Below, piece by piece: positions 27,357 through 40,562 of a stretch of 64,000 nt of DNA (the stretch's first letter is position 1; each line of letters opens with the position of its first letter). The notes under the pieces were generated by a model. That model was not told the origin of the DNA, did not search any database, and saw only the letters and a list, made by a program, of their open reading frames with translations. The translations under genes and the position numbers were made by a program. This stretch comes from Agelaius tricolor (Eukaryota > Chordata > Aves > Passeriformes > Icteridae): NCBI GenBank assembly GCA_023055355.1, contig JALJCS010000010.1, forward strand, positions 26,296,001 to 26,360,000. The letters run 5' to 3'.

Positions 27357-29065
27357 CTTTCTAATGAATAGGGCAAACAAAGTACTAGGATTTGCCTTTT
27401 TGTTTTACTTAGGATGTGTCTGTCTTTTGTTCTTTGGAACCTACCCTGCTTTGACTGTTCTCCACAAATACTGAAATGTGTGCCATTGATCACAGAACCC
27501 ATTCCTCTGGCACACCTTCCTAAACTTACACTCTGCTCATCTGTTTTGTAGCCTTCCTGGTTTTTGAGCTTTTGCATCTTGACAGAGGTTTGGAGTTCAG
27601 ACAAACTTTAGGATTAATGATTACTGTACAATCAACACTTATTTCCATCTATTTAGGCATTATTGATCTTGTACTTCAGTGAAATCTGTCAACTATTGTT
27701 GCATTTTGTCTTCAGGAAAAATACTTTCCTTTAAGAGAAGCCACCTGCCTATTTCTTTGGCAGGGCAGACCAGCTGTGTTCATTTAGGACTTTTAAGGAC
27801 TTCTAAGCCTCACAGGCAGCTTTTGTGTTGCCCTGGACTCATGGCAGGTTTGGCTGATATGAATTTGGGTACAAACACACAGCCCCGTAGCATGTGCTGC
27901 CTGTTCTTTCTTGCCTTAATCTCATTATATTGACTGATATTTACACCCTGGCTCCCCAGGGTAAGTTATGAAATCCAAGCTATGGCAACACCTGAAAACA
28001 GATATAACAGAAACATGAGAGACCCTGGCTGTCCCTGTGGGAGCTGTTCTGCCCTAAGTTTTAACACACAAAATGACAGCCCATCCTTTATTTAGGAAAC
28101 GTGTCTAACTCTGATGTCTGATAGGTTTGATTCCTTTACCAAGCCCCTGCATGTTTCAAAACAACATGAGATCCTTGGGATTATATGGTTGATCTTTCTG
28201 TATGATACAGACTGAACTGAGTTTGTGCAGCCAGCCAGGTAACTCAGGAGATTTCATGGAATGTGAATGTGGGAGCTGATCTGCTTTGAGGGAATCAGGA
28301 GCAGGGCTGGAGGGATGAGGGCTGGCAGACATCAGCAGCAGGGCTGGCATCACACTGAGTGCATTTTACATACAAAGCACAGGTGTGCCCCAGAGTTATA
28401 TCCTCAGGAAGATCTGTCAAGTGTACTTTGTCCCTTGCTTCAGCAATAGTAATTTAAAAGCTGATTAACCATTATTTGAATGAATGCAAATTTACAGCAA
28501 AATGCTGAGTAAATGTATATGAACCAAATGATAAAATGCACTGAGTGGCAATCCCTAAAAAATTACTGCCATGCAGAGTCTTTCTGCATATTTTTCCCTT
28601 TAAGCTTTTGTAGAGAGATTCAGTTTCACCTGTAGGCCTCAGTAGAATGCTATAACTGAGAACAGGAATGATCTCAGCCAATACATGTCCAGCAACATTT
28701 GTTGGTTACCTCCAAGAAAACCTTCCACACCTGTAGGTGCACTGTTTGTGGTAATTGGGAGTGGGATGGCCAAGCCTGATCCCCAATGGGCTCAGCTGTG
28801 AGCAGCAGGTGAGCAGCATTGACAGCAATGAGCCAGGGAGTGCCCAGGGGCACTGACCAACCACCAAAGGGAACAGAGGACACACAGGTGCAGTGCATGG
28901 ACAGGAGGGGATAAAAGGTTGGGCTGAAGAACCAGAAGGGCAGACACTGAAGCCTTCTGAAGTGTTAAGGGTGAATGCTTAAAGCCTTCTGAAATTGTAT
29001 GGTGATACTCTGTGTGTCATGGCTGTCTCAACTGTGACATCTGCTGTGACACTTCTGCCTCTCCT

Positions 29066-29091
29066 AGGAAAGTGGAAGTGTCCACTTTCCT
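29066..29091. repeat. Inverted repeat, 11-bp perfect stem, 4-nt loop
   Basis: The arms aggaaagtgga and tccactttcct are exact complements around the loop agtg. It may form a small hairpin in the intron RNA. Confidence 0.8.
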
Positions 29092-32000
29092 TTCCTGGAA
29101 GTGTCCAGCTCCTTCCCTTGCATATATTGTTTCTTTTCCTACAATGTGAAATGCTAGACAGAACCTGTTTTCTGTAGTCTTAGAGTGATGTAATTGCTAC
29201 ACCAGGACAGTCCTGAGAGGGATTAAGGGGGTTCCCACTGCACAGTATAAATTGGATCTTGTAAGCTGTTTGTTATATTTCAAAAAAACCCATGATCACT
29301 AAAACCTTCACCTGCTGGATATCTAATTTTCCCCCATTCAATTTCTTTGGCTCCATTTCACCTGCTAATTAAATTTTTCAGTCCTGATTTCTCTTGCCGC
29401 CTCTTCTGGCTGTTCACAACAATCCCTGAGCACGAGTTTAGGAGGAAACAGGAGCCAGCTTTCACAGCAGCTCATTTCACTGTTATTTACAACTCATTTG
29501 AGCATCCTATTCCAGGTTTATAATACTAGCTGTACCTTTCAAGAGCATTAGCTGCCTGCATGAAGGTACAAGATGTTTTGTAGCCCCCTCACTGAATAAG
29601 AGCTGATACTCAGATGTGAACTTCTTTATTAGAAATAAGTGTTACAGAGCTTTTGAGATAGATTTGAAAGAAATTTCCACCTTTTCTGTTCATAAGATGG
29701 GATCCTGTAATGTGTCTTGCTTAGTTTTTTCCATCTATACTGAGTTTTCCAACTGCATGTCCCTTCATTTTAAGGAAAGGAATGCTCTAAGCTCTCCTGG
29801 GCACCCTGTGTTTTGGAGCTGAATCCCATTGTTGCTCCAGATATTTTTGGGATTCAGAGGAGTCAAAAGCACTGGAGCAGAATCATCACTGTGACAGTCC
29901 TTTCACACTTCAGTGGCTCAGGTCCCCACTAAGCCAGTGTGGCATCTCTGTCTGTTGTCAAAAAAATGGGGTGACAGTGTTGTCATTTTGCACAGCATCA
30001 GCCAAAACCAGGGCCTGAGAAAGAGGAACAGCAAACTTTCTGCTTTTATGATCTGTAGAAATGACAGTTCCATTTACCCTTTCCCATCTCAGTCTGCTCC
30101 TAGACCCACTTACAGTGTCACATCCTGTCCTCTGCTCCTTCAGCCTGCTCTGAATGCTCTTACCGTTGGCATTCCTGTTGCCCAATCTCTGGTGAGTGCC
30201 TTAGAGATCTGGTCTTAACAATTCTATTATAATTCCTCTCTTTCTGCACTCACAGAAATTCCCTCTGCAGCCAGGATGTGGAACTTTTTTTTAATTCCTT
30301 CCTGGATTGAATCTTACCTCTCATCTCATCTGTCCCCACTGTTAATCCCAGCTGTATGGCTGTCACCTTTTTTCTCTTGAAATGAGGTAGATCTTGTCTT
30401 TTCAATGCAGATCTGCTCTGTGCCTGTGTGACTGTTCTTCCTGTCCTGGCTCATCCCCATGCTCTACCCACTCTTCTCACCTTTGCTTCTCTTCCTACTT
30501 GCTCCATCATTTTAGTTCCAACCTGCCTCCTACATTTGCTTATTCTTCCCAGGCATCTTTACTCTTTTTCAGATCCCTCTCAAGCCCACTCGCTTTGTGT
30601 TGATAGCTTGTGCTCCCAGGATAGAACTTTCTTCCCTCCTCCTCATATGCCCTTCCTCAGCCCATACTTCAGAATATCAGCTTCTCTGTGATTCATTCTC
30701 TTTATAGCATTTATCTTCTTTCACTTGATTCCTCACTTCCCCTCTCCACCTCCTTCAACTGGCAAACAAAATTTTCTGCTTGCCATTAAACACGACTTTA
30801 GATGTTGAACACTGAATTAAGGCCAAACAAGCAGCATTCAAGCATCCTTTTGTAGAAAATCTCATCAGCACAATAAAAAAATATATATATACTTAAGGAT
30901 TTAGACAAGAAATTATTGGAGATGTGCGATTGCCTGCACAGCAGCTGGTCCAGCTCTGGCAGGCTCCTTGGCATAATTCACAAGCTGCAATGTAGACATG
31001 AGATGCCTGGGCTGCTCCTGTTGTCATTATTACTGCTGCTGCTTTTCACCTGTGTACTCTTCTCTGCAGCTGTCATTATTCTCCAGGAACTGAAGAACAT
31101 GTCCCTCTCCATTTGCTCATGTTTCCTGCTGATGTTGCAACATGACAAATCCAGGAGGCAGCAAATGCAGCAGTATTGCAGGAGTGGGAATTTGGATATA
31201 TTAAGTTGCTGCTTTAGGAGGATTCCTGCCTAAGAGCTTTGTGGTCTAGACTGTGGTCACTGTGTCTGCACGAACACAGACCTGGCTGCCATGGGCTCTA
31301 TATCCATAATTGCTCTGGGACAGTCTCATGGAGCTCACACAAACCCAGCATTTAATCACATGCTCCACCCTTTCTCTGATAAGGACATCTCAGATATCTC
31401 ACTTCATACTAGAGTGGCTTCACTGCCAGTGCTGCTTCTCCTCCCATTCTTATGGCAGCAGGAGCATCTATTCCAGGTGAAGAATGACAAAATGTTCTTC
31501 CTATGCTCATTGGAATCAACAGCTATGTCATGGCTTTCTCCCATCAGTACTCCTGGGTTGTTTGACCCTCCTTTAATAATAGGGAGCTGTTTCTTGGCCA
31601 CTGACCTCATATGACCCACAGAAGAGGAGGGTGGCCCCTTCCAAGGAGCTGGCTGAAGTGTGGCTGACAATGAGTCACATGCATCTTTCCTTTGAACAGT
31701 GTAGGAACCAGGGGATAAGGCTGCTCCTATCCTAGTGTAGACCTTGCACTCCTGCTCTTGCTGCTCTCAGGACCCTTCTGCTTTGGTAAAATTGCTTTCT
31801 CAGGTGGCAACAGAGCAGAGCTCCAGTCTTCTATTACAGCAGGGCTTCCCTTCTCTCACTGCATGTGGGGGATGCTGAGGTCTATTTAGAATCACTAACA
31901 ATGGTAAATAAAGTGAATAAAATAAGAAGTACTGTCAGTTCTTCCCACCAAAACACATGAACAGGGTAAATTAATCAGCAATTCTTCTTTGTCAAAAGGG

Positions 32001-34734
32001 AATAAAACAAGTTCATGGCCAAGTGACCCTCATTTATGAGAGAATTCTTGACAGAGGCCCCATGCAATTGGATCTTGCCACAGCTTAGGGGATAGGACAC
32101 TTCTGTTAAATGCAGTCCAAATTTTATCAGAGATATCAAGGCCTGACTCATCTGTGAAGGATCCATTTTTTAGACTTGAAAAGTATATGGCTGTAGTTAA
32201 CAGAGCTGCCTAATTACGTCTTCCTCAAGAAAAAGAAATAATTTTCCCTGTACCTAAATGAAACCAGTACACTCAGACTCTGGTACTATTTCCCAATGGT
32301 CCTGTTTGAAGTACAGAAAATGCTGGGCTTTTGAGACATTGTCTGTACAGAGAGAAAAGGAGATGTCCTAATGAGATATGCAGAGCAGCATGGTCTCTGG
32401 AATAGGGCACCAGATTGGGATTCAGGAAACCTGGGTTGTTGTCACAGCCCTGCTATTGCTTCTTGCCTTAGTGTGCTTTAGATTCCCTGCTAGCCATCTG
32501 TTTGTTACTCAGAGCAATGTACCCAGTCTTCCTGTACCCACTTAGCCTGAGAAATTTGGTGTTGTTCCACCTCTTGCTGTGCCTGATTCCTTCCTCTCTT
32601 CCCCTGACCCAGCACAGGGGATGACTGTCACTCCTTCACTCAAAGGCTACTTCCCTCCACTGGCCTGGCAGAGCTGGCACTCACTCTCACAGCTTTGTTA
32701 CTGCTGGACATGCCCAGAGCTGCTCAGGCATGGGCTTAGCCTCTGTTCCTGCCCTGACAATGTGACAGGGAGCACCGTGGACTGGCCTTGCATCCTGCAT
32801 TGTTGATCAGCTTGCATCCTCACTGCCTGTCCCATCCTTTCCTCCTTATCTGGAACACTGACAGGATCTGGGGAGTGTGGGTAACAGAGAAAAACCCCCT
32901 TTAGCTCCATTATCTACAAGCAGTAAAAGCAGTAGTGGTCAGTGTCCTTTCTGCAGCCAAGTGGAGAAGTTACCAAGAGAAATTTCTGATTCACTTATGT
33001 CATGTGCTTTTCCATAGAAAGAGCAGAAAAGAACTGAACATTAACACTGAACATTTACATTTAACAACTGAACATTTACATTGAACTTTGTGTTACTCTC
33101 ATGGCTGTAGGAACCTGCGCTCACTCTGAATTAATTCTGTTGTTTGTAGTTTAAAATGAAGTCAAGATCACCTCAGTTCTGATTACTGTTAGCTGAGCAT
33201 CTGCCCCTAAATGTAAATCTATCTGGTAAAGCTCTTTTCCACCATCAACTTTGGACATTTTTCCCTAATTGTTAAGTCTGCCAATAAGTCTCCACAGTCC
33301 AGGGACTCCTGCTGTGACATGTGAATGAATCAGAGGCTGCTGGAATCAGGAATGGGGGCAAAGACAGTGTAGAGATAGCTATTATTTAAGGGTAATTGAG
33401 TGGAATGGGCAAAGGAACAAGCTGAAGAAAAATAGAAACCCCTCAGGATATCCACGCTCTGCCTTCTCTTCAGCAGATGAGTCCCAGGTTCTTCACTGAG
33501 TAAGTTTGCTTTTCTGCTTCTCTCAAAAAACAGCCTAAAAGATGAACTTTTTCCTTCTAGTTCAAAACTCTGTGCATTTGTCCATTCTAATGTGAGAAGG
33601 GCTGAGAACTGGTCCATTTGGGTCCTCTTCCTAAGCCTGTCTGCATATTACTTATGTTTTCTGGAAAGGAAAGCTGAATGGAGAAATCTGAATCTTGATT
33701 CCTTAGGAAGTTAAACATGTCACTGCACACAGGCCCTGAAGAGCACTTTTAGTGAGAAGCAGAGAATTTTTCACTGTGTCATAATGTGTACAAGTGGGAA
33801 TGTAGATATCTACTTTTAGCTCTCCTGAATTTAGCTATTTAGCTGAGGAATTGACCTATTAATCAGAATTAAGTAATTTATTTAATCATTTTCAATCCTT
33901 CTAAGACTTGTGTTCTGCACTGTACAACTTAATTCCCATTTCCCTTGTCCCCCCCTCCCTCATTCATTGTCACTAGCATAATTCCCTCTTTTTTGCCTGC
34001 AGCAGCAGAACCTAGGTTGAGGTGAGACTGGGCTGCTTAGGTGGGCACTAGGTCTTGCTTTAATTGCACAGGCAAAACTGGAGGACTTTGATACCAGCTG
34101 GCTTTTGTGGAGGAAGGTGTAAAATGCAGAAGATACAAGAAATGGACTGCTAAAATCATCAGCCTGTGTGTCACAATTAGGAAGCAGAGAAAGCAAAGAA
34201 GATTTTGCATGTTCCCAGGAGTTACTGTCAGGTCTTTGGTTACAGCCAGGTTTCATTTGTGAATCTGTAAATGATTCACCTAAACCTTGAGTGTGATGTT
34301 TCTGTGTTGTGCATTACATCTGTGATATGTAACATATAATGTGTTGCAAAATGAATGCTTTAGAAACATTCAGGCCCTTTGGGGATTGTGTGGTTGCAGG
34401 GTGTTCTGTAATTCTGGAAGCATTATTTTTTCATTTAATTTGAATATATTCAGAAACATTTGTTCTACCAGCAATGAGAATATAGTGGGTATTCTCTTCC
34501 AGTGTCATTTAGAGGGAATATGTAAGGGAAAAGGAAGGTGACAGTTTTTGTTGGACTGATAATCTTTTCATGGATCCTCACCTAAGAAAAATGTGAAGTG
34601 TCACCATTTAGTGGGCAGGATCTGGAGTTTGAAGGTTTCTGGATCAGAGTCAAAATGCGAAGTATTTTCAGATCCAAACATTGTTTGAGAGTAAGATATT
34701 TCATTGATCCTGAGTGTGTTTTCTGCCCATGAAG

Positions 34735-34930
34735 GTTACAGCAGAGTTGGATGCTTGGAATGAAGATCTGCTGAGGCAAATGAATGATTTCAACACTGAG
34801 GATCTCACTCTGGCTGAGCAGCGATTGCAGCGTCACACTGAGCGGAAACTGGCCATGAACAACATGACCTTTGAAGTCATCCAGCAAGGGCAAGACTTGC
34901 ACCAGTACATCATGGAGGTCCAGGCTTCAG
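34735..34930 (+). CDS. KALRN: KALRN exon: opening of a spectrin repeat (probably the sixth)
   Basis: The exon is 196 nt, phase 0 in and one base of a split Gly codon out (G|GC). It encodes window residues 180-245. [19 protein letters not shown] has the helix-A tryptophan. Then come [34 protein letters not shown] and MEVQAS. TRIO has DLESWNDELSQQ at the same place as I recall it, so this is the kalirin form. The acceptor tgcccatgaag is modest and the donor TCAG|gtgaga is strong. The frame stays open for 45 codons past the donor, giving a Lys/Asn-rich tail from a simple A-rich repeat. I regard that as unspliced read-through, not coding sequence. Confidence 0.97.
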
Positions 34931-34960
34931 GTGAGAACAATTTGATCTCTATTTTACATG

Positions 34961-35061
34961 AAAAAAATGAAAAAAAAAACCCCAAACAAACAACAAACAA
35001 ACAAACAAAAAAACCAAGCAAACAAAAAAAAAACCCAAGAAAAAGCCCAAACCCCCAAAAT
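34961..35061. repeat. A-rich (CAAA)n-like simple repeat
   Basis: About 100 nt are almost only A and C (aaacaaacaaac patterns with A runs), starting 31 nt downstream of a donor site. It could be the eroded tail of a retroelement or simple-sequence expansion. Confidence 0.85.
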
Positions 35062-38000
35062 GCATAGTAAGCCGAAATACCACATTACATATCAAATAAG
35101 CTTTTAATATAAGGGTAGGCAATATCTGTCTCTCCACTCCCAGAACTGTTCCACAAGTTTTGAGAATTCTGATTCAGGATTTTATGTAAAAATCTGCTGT
35201 TTCTTTGAGACTGAAACTCATTGAGGAAGTGAAGCTGAATTTCAAGTTTCATTCAGAAAGTTTCACAGCTGCAGGATGGAGTGTGTGATTGACTCCAAAC
35301 TGGATGGAGAGGGGAGGGCAAGAGAAGCTCCTTGTCCTTGCTCCAGCTCAGAAACAAGCACTGCAGTCAAGAGCTACAGATCCTTGAGCTGGGCAGTCAA
35401 ACCTCAGGTCTGGATGCAGTCTAGTCATTCTAGACTCCTAAGCTTGTTAATCTTACTGCAACTTTACTTTAGTGAGAGTCAAACTGACCAGATGGGCTGG
35501 CTTCATTCTCTGCAGACTCAATTACCTTTTCCCTGTTTCCCATTTCAGGGTGTAGACATGCCCAAGGGAAAGAGAGGAGAGTAAGGGGAGAAAGAACCTA
35601 GTTATCCAAGAGTCCTCTGGGAAAGAATCCAAATATGAGAGCCTTGAAACCAGTAATGAAATGGAACTCTTGTTTCCAGCCAGTTCTCCTTGGAATTGTT
35701 TTGTGTAAAAGGGGAATATGATAAACCATACTGGAATTCTCCTTTTCAGAGTGCACTTAAAGGTAGCAACTTGGGTGTAAAAAAGCCCTTTGAGATATGC
35801 TCTTAAATGAAAGTTTTGATTCATTTTGGTAGGAAGTCTGTCCGATTTTGTTCTACTTCTCAGCATAAGAGAATTTCTAATACATCCTAAGAGTCAAAAT
35901 TTTTGTTTCCTTGGATTTTGCATCTGGAAAAGGAATATCATAATTCAGATTAATCACTGCATAAAGCCTAGAAGTGAATGTTACTTATGTAGTGCTTTAA
36001 CCTTTGAAAATGTTTGGAAAGATTGCAAAGCAAGAGCAGTTCCTGTTCTTTCCCTTGTTTGAAATAAAAAGGATTTTATGGTATTATTCTTTGGCAAACA
36101 TTTTACCTCTAGGCACCTACCTTCAGAACAATCTGTAGGCAGTATCCAGCCTGATTTGGCAGGCTGCACTCAACAGAGGCTTGAGGACTGCTCCAAGAGG
36201 ATGTTGTGAACTAGATAATCTAGTGCATTCTGTGAGCCTCTCTGAGATCTGCCCACACAATGCTTGGCCCTGTGCTTCAGCCTCCCTGCTTTCTGAGTTA
36301 GGAAACTCCTCCTAAGACATTGGTTAAGATGTTTGTGCTCTCTTGTCTGTTTGTTTTTCCATCCTGAAGGAATCCATGGGAGGTAAAGAATATGATCCAG
36401 AACAGAGCACAGTCAGGAGCCTCAGTGACTGAGTTTTAGAAAATAAAAAATAAATTCTGTGTTTGTCAAGAAGTTAGAAACAACTTCTTTTGGATTGCTG
36501 ACAAAAGGTTAGCAACTCAATGAATTGACTTGTAAAATGTTTTTGTAGGATTCTCTGAGGCCACTTTCTCTGAAGCCTACCTAATAAAAATCCACTGCTC
36601 TCAAAAGCAGGGAAGCAGAAGTCCCATGGGGATGTAGAGTAACTGTAGTAAATCAAAGGTAATGGCCATGTCTAGTATGCATGGAATGCTAAATGCTGGG
36701 AGAATGGAACAATAAGGGAGAAAGGTAGTACTTGGGAGCCTACTGCTTCTTACTTCAGTAGAGAACAGTTATACTTCATAAAAAGTGATTGAATTTTACT
36801 CCTTTTTCATGAATCCTTTATCATAGCCATTCAGGGTGTAGGGTAGGGGATGATTGTTCTTACTTTCCAGAGCTGAAAACTTGCAGAGATTCTGGGACAT
36901 CAGCTGCTATTGCTGCTCCCTATTGTACTGTCACCACTGCTACAATCAAAATTCAGCTGTAGCCACAGAAGATAGAGCCAGAAAAAATGTGATTTTCCAG
37001 AGCCATTCTACCTAACCAGCCACCCTTAATTGACCAAGTTTCTTCCCTTCCCTCTAACTCTCTTTGAGCTTTATTCTTTTCAACATGCCACACAGGAGAC
37101 TGACTTGGTTTTGATCACTCTCTTCTTTGTCTTGGAGGTCTTTAAGCCAGCAGGTCTGTCAGATAAAATTACATCCATGTGCTGCCATTTATGATGTCTT
37201 TTTCACTTGGAAGTCTTGAGGTAGAAAAAGAAGGTTTTGGACATTCAGCCATGATTTTTGCATGTTTGATGCAGACTTGGAGCACTGACCCTTACTAGGC
37301 TGTGGAGTGTCTGGCAATCCCTGTGAACATTCTTATGTTGGTACAATAAATCCAGTGGTTCTGTAATGCACCAGGTCAAACTCTGTGGATATTGAGGGCA
37401 TCCACACAATGAGGCTTCTCTGCAAGCCCAATATTTCCAAAGTTCCATCCAGCTCAGGGCTATGTTCCTGTGATTCCTTCCAATGCTCCAGCACACGCAA
37501 GTGAGCCTGTATTAGACTGTTTTCTCCATCAGAATAATTATTTTTTAAACAAATGTTTGGTTTTGTTAGGGAATAGGTAAGATCTGGAAGTCAGGTTGCA
37601 TTTCCTGAAATTTTGCAGTACTTGCAGATTGTCGCTAAAATCTGTGTCAATCAGGAAACATATTTGTATGTAGAGAATATTCTAGTAATATTCTCAACAA
37701 GACTGGAGTTTCTAATGAGCCAGCCCTTTTTGTTTCAAGGAACCTATCTGCTATTTTTCCTGTTTGATTTTAGCTGATAGCAAAGATAAATATGTGGGTA
37801 AATACTCTCAGAAATGGTTATTGATTTTTCTGGATGCCTAACTCAATATGTTGAAGGAGCCTGGTGTTTCCAAAAGTGACAACTTGGACACTTCTGAGAA
37901 ATCCATTTCCCACAGAATGTTTAGGATAGTTATTCAGGAGTAGTTCAGCACTTGGGCCCAAGCTGTGGTGATGATATGCTCAGGTAATTTATTACCATAT

Positions 38001-38318
38001 GCACCTTAGTCTGATCCTAGGCATTAAAAGCAGTTACACTCTAATCGCTGGTTAATTGATTGTGCAAATTTATTTGATTAATAAAGTCCATTTGCATTGT
38101 CAATATCATTTTCATAATGAGCCCCCAGTTGGGGGTCTCTAATGGTTTACAGAGCTTTTTATATCTTAGACAAATTACTTCGAAGTCAAACCTGAAGTAC
38201 ACTGCAGAGCTGAAGTTGGGGATGTTTATTCAGTACCTGCCTGATATGTGTAAGATTCAAAGTCCTTTAGCTTCCTGGTCATCAAGCTAACATTGTTCAC
38301 ATCTTTTCCAAGTGTCAC

Positions 38319-38344
38319 ATTTCTGCTTCACACGAAGCAGAAAT
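38319..38344. repeat. Inverted repeat, 11-bp perfect stem, 4-nt loop
   Basis: The arms atttctgcttc and gaagcagaaat pair exactly around acac. Confidence 0.85.
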
Positions 38345-38390
38345 CCATTTCATTTGCTTTGTGATGTCCTTTATAGTTAATTATAACTGT

Positions 38391-38421
38391 AGTTTATATT
38401 GCAAAGAAGAGAATATAAACT
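38391..38421. repeat. Inverted repeat, 10-bp perfect stem, 11-nt loop
   Basis: The arms agtttatatt and aatataaact pair exactly. They lie 46 bp after the previous hairpin. Confidence 0.8.
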
Positions 38422-39829
38422 CTGCAATCACAAACTCTTAATATTTCAGCATAAAGCAGGTTTAAAGCAGTTTCAGAACAGTTTTGTGCAGGTTAAAAAG
38501 CAATACCCCTTCCCTAGACTGAATTCTATCTCACATTGCAAGCAGTTCAGGTGTCACTAATGAATGTTTTGTAGGATGCCAGTTAGTGTGGCTTAGTACT
38601 CTTTCCTGTAGGATTTTTTAAAAACATTTTCAATTCAATATCACTCACTTGACATCTGCTGCACTGTTTGAGGCAGTAGAAGAAAATGGCAACCACGTTC
38701 GTTTTATCAGAAAGTCGGCTGTGATTTTCTAGCTGTCAAAACACAATGTAAAGATAATATGTATGAAATTATTCGGGAAACAAGGCTTTCTGTTTTGCCA
38801 ACCAATACTTGAGAAGAAAAAGTGCTCTCCCCGCATGTGCTGGCACCGCAGAATAAATCTGTGTGACATATGACAAGCAGGAAAGGGCAGATCATTCATC
38901 ATGGGGAGCACACACTGCCCTTGGATAGCATCCCAGGCAGTTCCCTGGTTGCTGCTGATGAGTTAGCACGATCAGAGCTGCACCAGCTGAGTGTGCGGGA
39001 GGCAAAGCTGTGCATTTAATGTCCAATAGGTGTGGTGAAGTCAAGCATACAAAAAGCCATCATGTCCTCAGGGTACAGAACCATATGCAGGCTAATTGCA
39101 GCAACAATGCCTGGTGTCTGGCAATTGAAAAGAACTTCACTCCCAAGAATAGAAACATATATTAAATTTCCAGTTTTAAATGGGAAGCCAGGGGCCATTC
39201 CACTTTATTTGGTAATGAAGGAACTGTTTTGTTTTGGCTGGGAAAGGGAATAAGCCAATCATTTGCATTCCCATGTGCTTTTTCTGATAAAACCAGAAAC
39301 CAGGAAAAGGGATGGGGTTAGTAATAAGGTCGTATTTATTTTGTGTGCTGTACTGTGTAATACCGCTGAATGAAAGTCATGAGTCTCTGAGGAGGATAAA
39401 GAGGGAGGTAAAGACAACTTTCGAAATGGTTTTCAAAAATAGTGTCCAAGACTCTTTTTCAGCAACTTCTAATTAACACATTTCTTTTTTAATCCTAAAT
39501 TATTCTGTTAAATCAAATGGATTTGGAGGAAAGTGCAGTGTTTTCTCAGCATTAGTGCAATCATGTTATTTTTATGTTAGGTTCCTTATCCTTCCTGCTT
39601 TGAGGCAAAATTCCAGTAGACCTTCATAAGTGAAGGGTCTTTGTTAGTTTGCAATCCCAGGGACTGCAGTAACATGGGATAACATCATATTTCCTCCAGG
39701 CCAAACCTTCCAGTTGCACTGGTGGCGAACCCAGAGTCCCAATCACATCAGTGGTACCCAGAAGGAAGATGTGAAACTCTGCCCTGTATTTCATGTAAAC
39801 ACTTCACACAAGGCTCACAGTGTCAGAAA

Positions 39830-39930
39830 AACATTCAGGAGGTAGGAAGGGCCTCAGGAAGTCTCTATTTCAATCTCCTGATCAAGTCAGGGCCGTGAAA
39901 TCAGACTGGGCCTTTGAGGGGTTAGGAAGT
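39830..39930 (+). mobile_element. Probable degraded CR1 LINE fragment
   Basis: The order ggaagggcctcaggaagtct, atttcaatctcctgatcaag, tcagggcc resembles the CR1 segment that reads about 'ggaagggacctctggagatc ... tccaacc.cctgctcaaagcaggg'. It is heavily diverged and untailed, so this is tentative. RepeatMasker with avian CR1 consensi would decide. Confidence 0.4.
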
Positions 39931-40562
39931 TCACGTAGGACGCAAAGGAGGGAGATGTGGTACTGAGACACCCTTTCTGTCTGCTCTGTGAGGATTGGAC
40001 AAAAGTCACACTGCAGAATAATTCTGAATGAACTAAAGTCTGATTAAAACTAATTCATTGTTGATGATCCTCTATAAGCATCCAGATAGAAAAAGGTTTT
40101 CTCTGTGGAGCTCCCGGCACTACTGCAGATCTATTTGACTTTTCTATTTTCTTCCTTATCTCTTTTTTCTTCTAGTTTTTTTATTCTTTTTTTAACATGC
40201 ATTTCTAAAGTATAAGTTTATTAATTATCCTAAAAAACTGAGGATTTTTCTGTCTTTTTTAAAATTTGATGTTCATGCAAGTTTTTGAGCAAGACTGTGC
40301 TTAAGTCAGTCCGACTGGCCAGATGCTGATGAGTCAGATGAGCAATGACCACCAGAGAAACACCACTTTGTAGAAAAATGTAGTGATGAAGATTAGGGAG
40401 CTGTGAAAGCCAAATATTACATGTGAGAAAGTTAAGTAAGAAAGAATTACTCAGACACTTGCAAATCAAAGTGTTAAATGGCAAAAAAATTTAAAGTTTT
40501 CAGTAATGCAAAATTGAAATTTCAAGTAAGTGCAATAATCTCTCTTTCCCTGCATGTTACAG

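Larger units (their letters stand above)
24140..34734 (+). other. KALRN: Intron, 10,595 bp
   Basis: It contains a 48-bp tandem duplication (24331), a 19-bp direct repeat (25036/25074), a TC microsatellite (27307), an 11-bp hairpin (29066) and a pyrimidine-rich stretch (about 30230-30780). No additional kalirin exon is missing here, because the flanking exons join in frame as in the known protein. Confidence 0.9.
38040..38425. promoter_or_regulatory. KALRN: Candidate conserved intronic regulatory element (motif cluster)
   Basis: An exact octamer ATTTGCAT is at 38090 and a reverse near-octamer TGCAAAT at 38063. Several homeodomain-type TAAT/ATTA cores (gttaattgat, tgattaataaag) lie between them. 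Two perfect hairpins (38319 and 38391) follow. The composition resembles vertebrate conserved non-coding elements bound by POU/homeobox factors. This is pattern resemblance only; no conservation data were available. Confidence 0.2.
34931..40562 (+). other. KALRN: Intron, 5,632 bp
   Basis: It opens with an A-rich (CAAA)n-like repeat. It also contains the 38040-38425 segment with octamer-like motifs and hairpins, and a probable degraded CR1 piece near 39830. No exon is seen. Confidence 0.9.

Noticed and set aside
27146..27604. 152-codon minus-strand open frame with an Arg-Glu repeat
   Set aside because: The RE repeat is simply the TC microsatellite read on the other strand, which keeps the frame open artificially.
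30916..31233. Open frame with a Leu-rich, membrane-like stretch
   Set aside because: The Leu run comes from CTG-rich intron sequence, with no start context or homologous family.
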